From an uncultured Azospirillum sp. (GTDB lineage: Bacteria; Pseudomonadota; Alphaproteobacteria; RF32; CAG-239): a stretch of 53,358 nucleotides of DNA. Below, piece by piece: positions 42,020-49,206 of the stretch. Each line of letters opens with the position of its first letter. The first letter of the stretch is position 1. The position numbers and the translations under genes are program-made. The stretch covers positions 1 to 53,358 of the forward strand of contig UQCS01000010.1 in NCBI GenBank assembly GCA_900539605.1, read 5' to 3'. The notes under the pieces are model-generated. The model was not told where the DNA came from. It saw only the letters and a list, made by a program, of their open reading frames with translations, and did not search any database.

Positions 42020-42036
42020 CTTACTCTGCAAAAGTG

Positions 42037-42071
42037 AGAAGCAGCGGTTTAGGACCGCTGCTTCTTTTTTA
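42037..42071 (+). terminator. Rho-independent terminator after the HAD gene
   Basis: Perfect stem AGAAGCAGCGGT / ACCGCTGCTTCT with a 5-base loop, then a T run. Confidence 0.9.
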
Positions 42072-42120
42072 TATCCTGAAAACTATGCGCTGAGCGCGTG
42101 GTTTTCAGGATATAAAAAAG
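42064..42120. repeat. 20-bp perfect inverted repeat between two terminators
   Basis: Arms 42064-42083 and 42101-42120 are exact complements (core ATATCCTGAAAAC) around a 17-base spacer with GCGCTGAGCGC. Its outer T and A runs are shared with the terminators on either side, which face each other. Confidence 0.8.
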
Positions 42121-42135
42121 CCGGGCAATGCCGGC
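42113..42135 (-). terminator. Terminator of the cysteine-rich micro-gene
   Basis: On the minus strand GCCGG / CCGGC encloses a 6-base loop followed by TTTTTT, 22 bases after the stop codon at 42157. Confidence 0.8.
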
Positions 42136-42156
42136 TGAAGTTTTGTTTGGGCGCGT

Positions 42157-42273
42157 TTATTTGCCGTTGTTGCCGCAGTTGCCGGTTCCTTCGCTGCAGT
42201 CTTTACCGCACTGGCAGTTATCACCGCACTGGCAATCTTCACATTGGCAATTCGGGTTGTTACATTTTCCCAT
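42157..42273 (-). CDS. Metallothionein-like peptide, 38 residues, nine cysteines
   Basis: A small open frame with AGGAG eight bases before its ATG and a terminator after it. The peptide begins M-G-K-C-N-N and has nine cysteines at 4, 9, 11, 14, 16, 20, 22, 26 and 33, many as C-x-C, with repeated Q-C-x-x-x-C units and otherwise Gly, Asn, Asp and Lys. There are no hydrophobic residues to make a folded core. This is the composition of a metal-binding metallothionein, not of any family that I can name; bacterial SmtA/BmtA proteins differ in size and cysteine order. Chelation of Zn, Cu or Cd in the cytosol is inferred. Coding is well supported by start signal, terminator and codon pattern. Confidence 0.75.
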   Translation of the reverse strand: MGKCNNPNCQCEDCQCGDNCQCGKDCSEGTGNCGNNGK

Positions 42274-42388
42274 TTGGTTTCTCCTGTTAAATTTACTGAC
42301 AGCCTTAATATAATGCGTAAACGGCGGTTCGTCAACAGGTTAAAGCGGGGGCATGTTGCGGGAGCAGCGAGGTCGGGGAAAATCGGTC

Positions 42389-42417
42389 TTTACATTACGG
42401 GGGGTTTGTTATATGGT
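42389..42417 (+). promoter_or_regulatory. Probable promoter for the 42454 gene
   Basis: TTTACA, a 17-base spacer and TATGGT. The leader is 30-odd bases, A/T-rich, with no Shine-Dalgarno sequence. Confidence 0.45.
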
Positions 42418-42453
42418 AAAAACAGACAAAGATTATTATAAAAACATTATATT

Positions 42454-42840
42454 ATGAAAAAAAGAATTTATTATGTAGCAGGTATTACTGTAACCGACAC
42501 CGATTTGTACTATCCGATCATGAATATGCTGAGGGGCTTTTTTTCTTGCGAATATGCGCATAATTACAGGATGTACGCTCACGGCAACAGTTACAAGATG
42601 ATTGCCGAGCCGGTTAGTGACAAACTCTTTGCCGGTAATCCCGACGGTCGCCATGTTCATATGTTTATGATTGAAGGCTCGGAGACCTTTATTGAATGTA
42701 TGAAGAAGTATTTGTTTGAAGGAAAGGCCTGGGAAAGATGGGATGTGACGCCTTATTTTGAATTTGTAAAAGGCGAAGACAACCGGATTGTTCCGGTCGA
42801 GTGGTTTAATGACGCGTTTAAACAGTTTCTCGGATTTTAA
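42454..42840 (+). CDS. Small soluble protein of unknown function
   Basis: The 128-residue product is not recognised. It looks like a mixed alpha/beta soluble protein, rich in Tyr, Met, Phe and His, with C-terminal W-F-N-D-A-F-K-Q-F-L-G-F. No export signal. The ATG is not preceded by a ribosome binding site, like 6441, 8955, 17859 and 41423. It has its own promoter and a bidirectional terminator, so it is a single unit. Confidence 0.55.
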   Translation: MKKRIYYVAGITVTDTDLYYPIMNMLRGFFSCEYAHNYRMYAHGNSYKMIAEPVSDKLFAGNPDGRHVHMFMIEGSETFIECMKKYLFEGKAWERWDVTPYFEFVKGEDNRIVPVEWFNDAFKQFLGF

Positions 42841-42856
42841 TCGCGGTTTATGCTGG

Positions 42857-42896
42857 AAAAAAGAGAATAGCTTGAGGCTGTTCTCTTTTTTGTTTG
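42857..42896. terminator. Bidirectional terminator between convergent genes
   Basis: AAAAAAGAGAA / TTCTCTTTTTT with a loop of 13 bases. It serves both the 42454 gene and the gene ending at 42920. Confidence 0.8.
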
Positions 42897-42919
42897 TGGA
42901 CAGGACGTTTTCCCTGTCT

Positions 42920-43459
42920 TTACCAGTCTTCCAAGCCGTCAAAGATGTTGCCGATTTCGCGTGCGTCTTCGGTGCCGATGCCGTCGATATAGAAGATTTC
43001 GTTACGTTGCGGGTTAATAACGCAAAATTGGCGGCATAAGTTGATAAAGGTCTGGTCGGCAGAGGTTTCCGTCGCAGCAAGTCCGGTTGTGTTTTTGCCG
43101 CGGGGAATAAAAGCATATTCTTCGCTGTAGGGTTTGTTTTGCGAAAGATTATTCAAAGCCGGTAAGAAAGATGACGGGTAGGAGATATCGGTGAAATAAA
43201 CGACAAATTTTTGGTTTTCGTTATAATAGTTGCCGTATAATAACGAATTTTGCAGATAACGGATTGTTTCTTCGGGGAGGGCAACCGTTTCGGCGGCAAA
43301 AGGTATTTCTGTTTCGGTATCTGAAAGATCGTTTTGGGGGATGGCAATATCCGCAACGGCGGCATTTTCATTTCCGACCGGCAGAATCGAAGGCCAGGTG
43401 ATGTACAGGGCAATCGCCACAACGGCGATCAGGATAATTTTGAGACTGTTGGATTTCAT
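42920..43459 (-). CDS. Membrane-anchored protein with a possible thioredoxin-like fold
   Basis: Start taken at ATG 43459 (GGAG upstream). A single N-terminal hydrophobic segment (I-I-L-I-A-V-V-A-I-A-L-Y-I) anchors it in the membrane, facing the periplasm; the rest is about 150 residues. The middle has K-F-V-V-Y-F-T-D-I-S-Y-P-S, similar in layout to a thioredoxin beta strand and active-site turn, but no C-x-x-C is seen there. Later two cysteines appear in N-L-C-R-Q-F-C. This is similar in general style to the 50228 gene product, which has a true C-x-x-C. Function is unknown. Confidence 0.5.
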   Translation of the reverse strand: MKSNSLKIILIAVVAIALYITWPSILPVGNENAAVADIAIPQNDLSDTETEIPFAAETVALPEETIRYLQNSLLYGNYYNENQKFVVYFTDISYPSSFLPALNNLSQNKPYSEEYAFIPRGKNTTGLAATETSADQTFINLCRQFCVINPQRNEIFYIDGIGTEDAREIGNIFDGLEDW

Positions 43460-43612
43460 GGCAATTCTCCTTATGCGGAACGGAAACATTATCGTACGGA
43501 AAGATTAAAGAATAATAAATTTAGATAGGGCGTTTTCGGGAGGTTGAAACATGAACTTTGGTTGACGTCCTTTAGGGTACTTTTATGACAAACGGAAAAA
43601 ACGTGGTACCGG

Positions 43613-43645
43613 TGAAAAAAAAGCACTGCCGGGGCAGTGCTTTTT
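43613..43645. terminator. Bidirectional terminator after the outer-membrane gene
   Basis: Perfect stem with AAAGCACTGCC / GGCAGTGCTTT and a 2-base loop, A-run and T-run on the two sides. Confidence 0.9.
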
Positions 43646-43659
43646 CAGAAAGTATTGAA

Positions 43660-44436
43660 TTAGAACAATACTTTGGCGTTGATACCTACTGTGTAGCTGT
43701 AATCAACTACGTCGCTGTAATTTCCGCCCAGATAATAATCGCCGAAAACGCCGACGGCAACATTATCTTTTACAAAATAGTTGGCTTCGGCCTGTGCCCA
43801 CCAGGTGTTGGTGTTGGTTCCGTCAAGAACAAAGTCGTAACGGATACCGGCGTCAACGGCATATTTGTTACCGCTTTTGTGAACGCCGTTGAACCAGGAG
43901 TATTCCATGGTACGGTCAGCCTGATCAATCGGGCTGGTGGCTGTGAACGAAGTGTACGGAGTCCAACCGTCCTGCATAGCATAACCTAACTGGGCGTTGG
44001 CTTCGACTTGTTTGTACCATCTGGAATTTGTATTGCGATGGCCGTACCAGCTTTTAGGGTTGAAGGTATAGTAAGAACCGCCAATTTGAGCCAGCCAATT
44101 GCCGTTTCGCATATTGTATTTCGCACCGATGGTGTAATCAAAGTTGTGGTCGTTATTGTATTCCTGATTTGTCAGTCCTTTGGTATCAAACTGATTGCCG
44201 AGTTCTGCCACAACGGCAAAATTGTCGGTAACGCCATAGGTGATTTCTTCGGCAACACGAAAATCTTCAGCTGCACCACCGTTATGTTTTAATTTAGTGC
44301 GGTCATACTGTATTGAAGTGTTGGATAATACCTTTCCAGCACCCGGAAGATACAGCGAGCCGGTAAAATCTTCGGCGTTGGCAGCACCAGCAAACATAAC
44401 AGTTGCAGTTGCCAAAAGAATAGTTCTGTAGTTCAT
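43660..44436 (-). CDS. Outer-membrane beta-barrel protein
   Basis: A signal peptide (ending M-F-A-G-A-A-N-A) is followed by about 235 residues of alternating hydrophobic and polar strands with many Tyr, Trp and Asn, ending in A-K-V-L-F, the C-terminal Phe that BAM recognises. This fits a 10-12 strand barrel, such as an acyl-chain, siderophore or general small porin; the exact type is unknown. It is monocistronic with an adequate ribosome binding site. A serine recombinase gene lies just upstream (44553), read in the same direction, so phase-variable expression of a surface protein is conceivable but unproven. Confidence 0.7.
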   Translation of the reverse strand: MNYRTILLATATVMFAGAANAEDFTGSLYLPGAGKVLSNTSIQYDRTKLKHNGGAAEDFRVAEEITYGVTDNFAVVAELGNQFDTKGLTNQEYNNDHNFDYTIGAKYNMRNGNWLAQIGGSYYTFNPKSWYGHRNTNSRWYKQVEANAQLGYAMQDGWTPYTSFTATSPIDQADRTMEYSWFNGVHKSGNKYAVDAGIRYDFVLDGTNTNTWWAQAEANYFVKDNVAVGVFGDYYLGGNYSDVVDYSYTVGINAKVLF

Positions 44437-44516
44437 GTAAAGTCTCCTTGGTTATTAAAACTTTTGTGAATAAATATATCACAAAAAGTACTGTATCAGA
44501 TAATTTGCAGATTTCA

Positions 44517-44549
44517 ACAAATAAAAGACGATTCGTTGCTTTTATTTGT
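44517..44549. repeat. 11-bp perfect inverted repeat next to the recombinase gene
   Basis: ACAAATAAAAG at 44517-44527 and CTTTTATTTGT at 44539-44549 around an 11-base loop. It begins 4 bases after the recombinase stop codon, so it could be an AT-rich terminator or a recombination half-site pair. A related CCTTTATTTGTTA appears at 45221. Confidence 0.6.
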
Positions 44550-44552
44550 ATA

Positions 44553-45176
44553 TCAGGCAGCTGCCACCTCGGAGAAAATGCGTTTTTGTCGCCGTTTCAG
44601 AAAACGTAAAAGTGTCATACGGTCGACTTTGAGCTGTCGGGCAATTTGGGCCTTGGGGACCTTCTTTTCTAACATACGGTTGATGCGTTCTTCAACATCG
44701 GTGAGTTTTAGTTTTTTGTTGCCGCGGCCCGACGGGCGGCCGAGTTTCTTGCCCTCGGATTTTATTCGGCTGAGCGCTTCTTTGGTACGTTGGGAAATGA
44801 GATTGCGTTCGATTTCAGCCGAAAGGCCGAAGGCAAAAGCGAGCACCTTTGACTGAATGTCACTACCGAGACGGTAATTGTCTTTTATGGTCCAGACCTG
44901 AGCTTCGGCACTCAGACAATAGTGCAGAATCGTCATCACCTGCAGCATGTTACGCCCCAGACGCGAAATTTCCGAGGCAATTAAAATATCGTTTTTTGTC
45001 AGCTTTTTAAGCAATTTTCCGAGTTTGCGCTGTCGGAAATCGGTAGCGCCGGAAATTGTTTCTTCAAACCAACGGTTGATGGCAATGCCATTTTTCTGGG
45101 CAAAGTTCTCGATTTCAAATCGTTGGTTTTCGGTGGTTTGTTTATCGGTGCTGACCCGAATATATCCATATATCAT
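44553..45176 (-). CDS. Small serine recombinase (DNA invertase/resolvase family)
   Basis: A 207-residue site-specific recombinase. The catalytic domain has Y-I-R-V-S9 with serine as nucleophile, then the R-L-G-R-N region and the E-helix L-S-A-E-I-E-R-N-L-I-S. A C-terminal helix-turn-helix (about residues 165-195) ends in Q-L-K-V-D-R-M-T-L. It belongs to the short resolvase/invertase group, with a tail similar to invertases of gut Bacteroides. AAGGATTTATA precedes the ATG. No transposase or toxin is nearby. It may flip nearby DNA. Confidence 0.9.
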   Translation of the reverse strand: MIYGYIRVSTDKQTTENQRFEIENFAQKNGIAINRWFEETISGATDFRQRKLGKLLKKLTKNDILIASEISRLGRNMLQVMTILHYCLSAEAQVWTIKDNYRLGSDIQSKVLAFAFGLSAEIERNLISQRTKEALSRIKSEGKKLGRPSGRGNKKLKLTDVEERINRMLEKKVPKAQIARQLKVDRMTLLRFLKRRQKRIFSEVAAA

Positions 45177-45431
45177 TATAAATCCTTATAAATAGAGCAG
45201 TTAAATTTGTTGTTGTTGCACCTTTATTTGTTAAATAATGTCAAAGTGCAGCAAAATAAGGTGTATTTTATTGTTATATCTATGCAAATTATATTTACGG
45301 ATATGAAGACCTAAATAACAAAAGTTTATATTCTTAGGTATGTGTTGTCGGCAGACTGCTGCCGTTAGCAGGATTTATAAAGAATTTTACTTTCGGTCGA
45401 AAATATGCATAATGATATCCGGGAAAGGCGA
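45177..45431. other. Non-coding region upstream of the recombinase and YqaA-like genes
   Basis: About 255 AT-rich bases between divergent genes. It contains CCTTTATTTGTTA at 45221-45233, which is nearly the reverse complement of the copy at 44515, and dyads such as ACCTAA / TTAGGT near 45310-45340. These are plausible recombinase binding sites or promoter operators, unproved. Confidence 0.4.
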
Positions 45432-45893
45432 ATGTTGGAAAATATGATGGCGTATGGTTATGTCGGTTTGTTCGTAATTAGTTTTGGTGCAGCTACGATT
45501 CTGCCGATGAGTTCTGAGGCAGTTTTTGCCGCAATGATCGGCAGCGGTTTTAATCCGTGGATTTGCGTCGCGGCGGCATCGGTCGGCAACTGGCTGGGAG
45601 GCATGACCAACTATTATCTCGGGTATCTGGGAAAGACCGAATGGTTGGAAAAGTATTTGAAAATTAAACGGGGAAGAATTGTTAAAGTACAGCATTTTGT
45701 GGCCGGTAAGGGAGCGATGTCGGCTTTTTTTTGCTTTTTGCCGGCGGTGGGAGATTTGCTGGCCTTTGTGTTGGGGATGATGCGGGCGAATTTGCTGACG
45801 GTCAATGTTGCGATGTTTTGCGGCAAGTTGTTTCGTTATGTGGTGCTGGCTTACGGAATTTTGCAGGGGATCGCGTGGATTAAAAGCTGGTAG
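45432..45893 (+). CDS. YqaA-like inner-membrane protein (DedA/SNARE-associated)
   Basis: Start taken at ATG 45432 (AAAGG four bases upstream), 27 bases inside the longest frame. The 153-residue protein has about four to five hydrophobic segments and resembles the YqaA group of DedA proteins: F-G-A-A-T-I-L-P-M-S-S-E, G-N-W-L-G-G-M-T-N-Y-Y-L-G-Y and F-L-P-A-V-G-D-L. DedA-type proteins are linked to flipping of lipid carriers; the role of YqaA is not settled. It is followed by tRNA-Thr. Confidence 0.8.
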   Translation: MLENMMAYGYVGLFVISFGAATILPMSSEAVFAAMIGSGFNPWICVAAASVGNWLGGMTNYYLGYLGKTEWLEKYLKIKRGRIVKVQHFVAGKGAMSAFFCFLPAVGDLLAFVLGMMRANLLTVNVAMFCGKLFRYVVLAYGILQGIAWIKSW

Positions 45894-45962
45894 AAAATGC
45901 TGCCGCTGTCATATTTTTATTGACAAATGTTTGTCAGCGTTATATAAGGCAGAAAAAATAAT

Positions 45963-46038
45963 GCCGACATAGCTCAGTTGGTAGAGCTACTGATTTGTAA
46001 TCAGTGGGTCGGGAGTTCGAGTCTCTCTGTCGGCACCA
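45963..46038 (+). tRNA. tRNA-Thr (anticodon TGT)
   Basis: Acceptor stem GCCGACA / TGTCGGC with discriminator A and encoded CCA. Anticodon stem ACTGA / TCAGT encloses the loop TTTGTAA, giving TGT. The T-arm with GTTCGAGTC is present. Confidence 0.95.
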
Positions 46039-46040
46039 TA

Positions 46041-46076
46041 AAACAAAAAAGCACCGTTACGGTGCTTTTTGTTTTA
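46041..46076. terminator. Bidirectional terminator after tRNA-Thr
   Basis: Perfect stem AAAAGCACCG / CGGTGCTTTT with flanking AAACAAA / TTTGTTT. It also ends the MerR gene whose stop lies at 46077. Confidence 0.9.
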
Positions 46077-46508
46077 TTACTTGTGGCCGTAGAGATGTTT
46101 CTTTTCTTCGCTCAGATGTTTTTCGGCGGCCGCAAGCTCAAGGCTGCCCTTTTTGACCGCTTCTTCATAAAGTTTGATTTTATAGTCTATTTTTTGCAGG
46201 TGTTTATTGAAAAGAGCGATTTGTTCTTCGATTTTGATTTTTTGGCTCTTAAACATTTCCAAGCGTTGCAGCAGGGTAGAATTGCCCTCGATAAACCAAT
46301 CGATGTATTGTTTGATTCCTTTCAGTGGCATGCCCGTGTCTTTGAGGCATTCGATCATTGCCAGCCAACCGAGGTCGTTGTCGGAAAATACACGCAACCC
46401 GGAGCTGTTTTTTTTCAGGAACGGCAACAGACCTTCCTTTTCATAATAGCGCAGCGTATGGGCGGTGAGGCCGGTCATTTTTGCTACTTGTCCGATAGAA
46501 TATCCCAT
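46077..46508 (-). CDS. MerR-family transcription regulator
   Basis: Start taken at ATG 46508, after AAGGAG, dropping ten residues from the longest frame. The N-terminal winged helix-turn-helix (1-70) reads S-I-G-Q-V-A-K-M-T-G-L-T-A-H-T-L-R-Y-Y-E-K-E, typical of the family. A coiled-coil dimer helix (roughly 80-125) follows. No metal-binding cysteines are present, so it is likely an effector or stress sensor other than CueR or ZntR. It diverges from a metallophosphoesterase gene, and a dyad between them is a probable operator. Length (143) is normal. Confidence 0.92.
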   Translation of the reverse strand: MGYSIGQVAKMTGLTAHTLRYYEKEGLLPFLKKNSSGLRVFSDNDLGWLAMIECLKDTGMPLKGIKQYIDWFIEGNSTLLQRLEMFKSQKIKIEEQIALFNKHLQKIDYKIKLYEEAVKKGSLELAAAEKHLSEEKKHLYGHK

Positions 46509-46570
46509 TTGTTCTCTCCTTGAATTAAGGCTAATCATAAATGATGCCGGATGTCAATAAAATGTTTGTT

Positions 46571-46586
46571 TTAGAGCTAACTCTAA
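46571..46586. promoter_or_regulatory. MerR-type operator candidate
   Basis: Dyad TTAGAG / CTCTAA with a 4-base centre (TTAGAGCTAACTCTAA) in the space between the MerR gene and the metallophosphoesterase gene. On the rightward strand it lies between TTGTTT and ACGATA with a 19-base spacer, the long spacing that MerR activators use. This suggests that the regulator controls the phosphoesterase promoter. Confidence 0.55.
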
Positions 46587-46681
46587 TATGACGATATGCA
46601 GATTAGACAATTTTTTCGGCTTGCATCATCGCGCAGGATGTGACAAAATTGAACCGATGTGAAAGCGGAGGAACTGAAATT

Positions 46682-47680
46682 ATGACTAAATGCAGCAGAT
46701 GTCATATCGGTATGGCTGCAGCGAAAACTTTTATAATTGCGGCGTTATTTTTTCTGACGGTGCGGAGTTTGGCGATTGAAATTTTTGCCATTCCGCCCGA
46801 AAATAATTATATTGCGCCGGGCGGAAAAGTGATGGCTCCTGAAAGCGAAGCTTTTTCGTTTGCGGTTGCCAGTGACAGCGGTGCGAAAAATGCACCGATT
46901 GAGAGAATTGTACGTTTGGCTCAGGATGAAGGAAACCAATTTATTTTGTATTTGGGCGATTTGGTGCGTTATCGCAATATCAGCCATTTTCGCTGGATTA
47001 TTTCCGAACTTGATGAAAAGCTGGAGTTTCCTTTTTATATGATTCCGGGAAATCACGAAATTGCCAATCATTTCGGACGGCAGGACAAGTCTTTGTACAA
47101 AATGCTGTTCGGCCCGCTTTATTACTGGTTTTCTTACGGAGATGTGATGTTTATCGGTTTGGATTCTTCGGAAGAGAAATACAATGAAGCTCAGTTGTCT
47201 TGGTTGGAAGATGTGTTGGAAAAAATCCGTCCCCATTACAAGTATTGTATTGTTTATACCCATGTGCCGCCGTTGTCGGAACCCCAATGGAAGAAAAAAA
47301 TTTATGTTGACGGGTCGACTGAACGCATGGCGGCGCTTTTGCGGCAGCATCGGGTGGATTTGATTTTAGCCGGACATATTCACCAGTACTGGAAAGGAGA
47401 AACACAAGGAATTCCGGTGGTGACGCTGATGTCTTCGGGGCAGAAAACGCGCGGGGAAATTGAGAAGTTCGGTTATGTGACCGTGCAGATTTCTAAAGAC
47501 GGCGTAGACAAGATCATACCGCATTATCTGGAAGACAATTATGAAGATGATAATGAGTATATAGAGCTTTTGTTAAGCAATATTCTGGTTGACGAACGCT
47601 CATTGCTGATTTGTCTGCTGATGTTGGGGATCGGGTTGATTTTGGCCGTGGGTGCGTTTGTATGCGGCCGCAGGCGTTAA
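46682..47680 (+). CDS. Membrane-linked metallophosphoesterase
   Basis: A calcineurin-like phosphoesterase of 332 residues. The start at 46682 follows GGAGG. An N-terminal hydrophobic segment (A-K-T-F-I-I-A-A-L-F-F-L-T) and a C-terminal segment (L-L-I-C-L-L-M-L-G-I-G-L) tether it so that the catalytic domain is probably periplasmic. Metal ligands: D in A-S-D-S-G, G-D-L-V, G-N-H-E, the H of Y-T-H-V-P-P and G-H-I-H-Q. The set resembles purple-acid-phosphatase-like enzymes. Substrate could be a nucleotide, lipid phosphate or wall polymer. It is divergent from the MerR gene and overlaps the MATE gene tail by 81 bases. Confidence 0.82.
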   Translation: MTKCSRCHIGMAAAKTFIIAALFFLTVRSLAIEIFAIPPENNYIAPGGKVMAPESEAFSFAVASDSGAKNAPIERIVRLAQDEGNQFILYLGDLVRYRNISHFRWIISELDEKLEFPFYMIPGNHEIANHFGRQDKSLYKMLFGPLYYWFSYGDVMFIGLDSSEEKYNEAQLSWLEDVLEKIRPHYKYCIVYTHVPPLSEPQWKKKIYVDGSTERMAALLRQHRVDLILAGHIHQYWKGETQGIPVVTLMSSGQKTRGEIEKFGYVTVQISKDGVDKIIPHYLEDNYEDDNEYIELLLSNILVDERSLLICLLMLGIGLILAVGAFVCGRRR

Positions 47681-49033
47681 CCGTTGGTAGAGATAACGCT
47701 GTCCGGTACGGCGGATAACCCAGAAGTAGCCGAGACTGACGACGGCAGATCCGCCGATCCAAGCAATCGGGCTGGCATAACAAATGCCGACATATCCGAG
47801 CCGGGCGGCCAGATAAATGGCGGCAAAAGCCCGCATACCGAGTTCGACAATGCTTGAGAGCATCGGTATGACAGCATTGCCCATTCCCTGCAAAGAGTTG
47901 CGGAAAATAAATATCTGGCCGAGAAAGAAATAGAAGAGGATGCTGATGTTGAGGTAGGTTTGTGCGATTTCGATGACGTTGTGGTGTTCGTTGGAAACGA
48001 AAATGCCGATGATGTGGGTTCCGAAAAGGTACATGACGACAGCCAGAGAAAGGCTGAGGACAAGAGAGATCATCGAACATTCGAAAACGCCGCGGCGGAT
48101 GCGGCCGATCATGCCGGCGCCGAAGTTTTGTGCCACATAGGTTGCCATTGCGACGCCGAAAGAGACCATCGGTTGAGTTGCCAGCTGTTCGACCCGCATC
48201 GCCGAAGTGAAAGCGGCAATGGTATCGGGGCCGAAAGAGTTGCAAACGCTTTGCGTAATGGCGGCGCTGATAGCAATGATGGAAAACTGGATGGCCATCG
48301 GCACGGCGATTTTGAGGTGCTGTTTGCTGAACTGCCAGTTGAGTTTCCAATCTTCGGCTTTGGGGTGAAGAAGCGGAAATTTTTTGCCAATGTAAAATAA
48401 ACAGCAGATGACCGAAACCGTCATGGCGCAGACAGTACCGAGGGCAGATCCTTTGACACCGAGGTGGAACCAGTAGATGAACAAGATGTTGAAACTGATA
48501 TTGAGCAAAGTGGTGAAAATCAGAAAGTACAAAGGTGTTTTGCTGTCGCCCAAAGCCCGCATAAAACCTGAAAGCAGGTTAAAAAACACGATCATGATAA
48601 CACCGTAGGAAATGATGCTGATGAAGTCTTTGGCGTCGCGGATAATCTCTTGCGGTACGTTCATAATTCGGAATAAGTAATCGAGTGAAAACAGCATAAT
48701 TGCACTGGCGCTCAGTGTAAAAACGGAACTTAGAACGGTGGCGGTGGTGACGGAACGGCGCAAACCCCGGTAATCGCGGGCACCGAACCGTTGAGCGGCA
48801 ATGACGGTCAAACCGTTGGTGAAACCGATGCTGACCAAAACCAGCATAAAAAACAACGGTGACGAAACGCCGACGGCCGCCAGTGCCTGAATACCGATCA
48901 GGCGTCCGACAATGATGATGTCGGAGATGTTGTACATTTGCTGAAAAATATTGCCGATCAGAAGCGGAACGGAAAATTTCACAATTAATTTTAGCGGGTT
49001 GCCGGAGGTCATATCCTGCATATTTTTCACCAT
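47600..49033 (-). CDS. MATE-family multidrug/cation exporter
   Basis: Inner-membrane exporter of the multi antimicrobial extrusion family, twelve membrane segments in two six-segment halves, driven by Na+ or H+. The N-terminus S-G-N-P-L-K-L-I-V-K-F-S-V-P and later G-I-Q-A-L-A-A-V-G and V-E-Q-L-A are typical. The length of 477 is as expected. Start set at 49033, but 49021 (M-Q-D-M, after GGTGA) is equally possible. Its polar C-terminal tail is coded on the strand opposite the last membrane segment of the metallophosphoesterase (47600-47680). Confidence 0.9.
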   Translation of the reverse strand: MVKNMQDMTSGNPLKLIVKFSVPLLIGNIFQQMYNISDIIIVGRLIGIQALAAVGVSSPLFFMLVLVSIGFTNGLTVIAAQRFGARDYRGLRRSVTTATVLSSVFTLSASAIMLFSLDYLFRIMNVPQEIIRDAKDFISIISYGVIMIVFFNLLSGFMRALGDSKTPLYFLIFTTLLNISFNILFIYWFHLGVKGSALGTVCAMTVSVICCLFYIGKKFPLLHPKAEDWKLNWQFSKQHLKIAVPMAIQFSIIAISAAITQSVCNSFGPDTIAAFTSAMRVEQLATQPMVSFGVAMATYVAQNFGAGMIGRIRRGVFECSMISLVLSLSLAVVMYLFGTHIIGIFVSNEHHNVIEIAQTYLNISILFYFFLGQIFIFRNSLQGMGNAVIPMLSSIVELGMRAFAAIYLAARLGYVGICYASPIAWIGGSAVVSLGYFWVIRRTGQRYLYQRLTPAAAYKRTHGQNQPDPQHQQTNQQ

Positions 49034-49206
49034 ATGTGCTGATTGTTATAACGATAGGGGGTATAATTGATCTGACAGCTTTGTCAATATGTATTTGTAA
49101 CATAAATTTAAATAGCCACCAACAAAAAAATTGATTATAATCGTTCAAATGGGGAAAGTGTCTGTTTTTGGGGTGAATATGTGTTTTTTGGGTCAGGATA
49201 AATAAA

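Noticed and set aside
42105..42335. 76-residue minus-strand frame over the cysteine-rich peptide
   Set aside because: Its start has weaker signals and it is an out-of-frame reading of the micro-gene with its repeat pattern.
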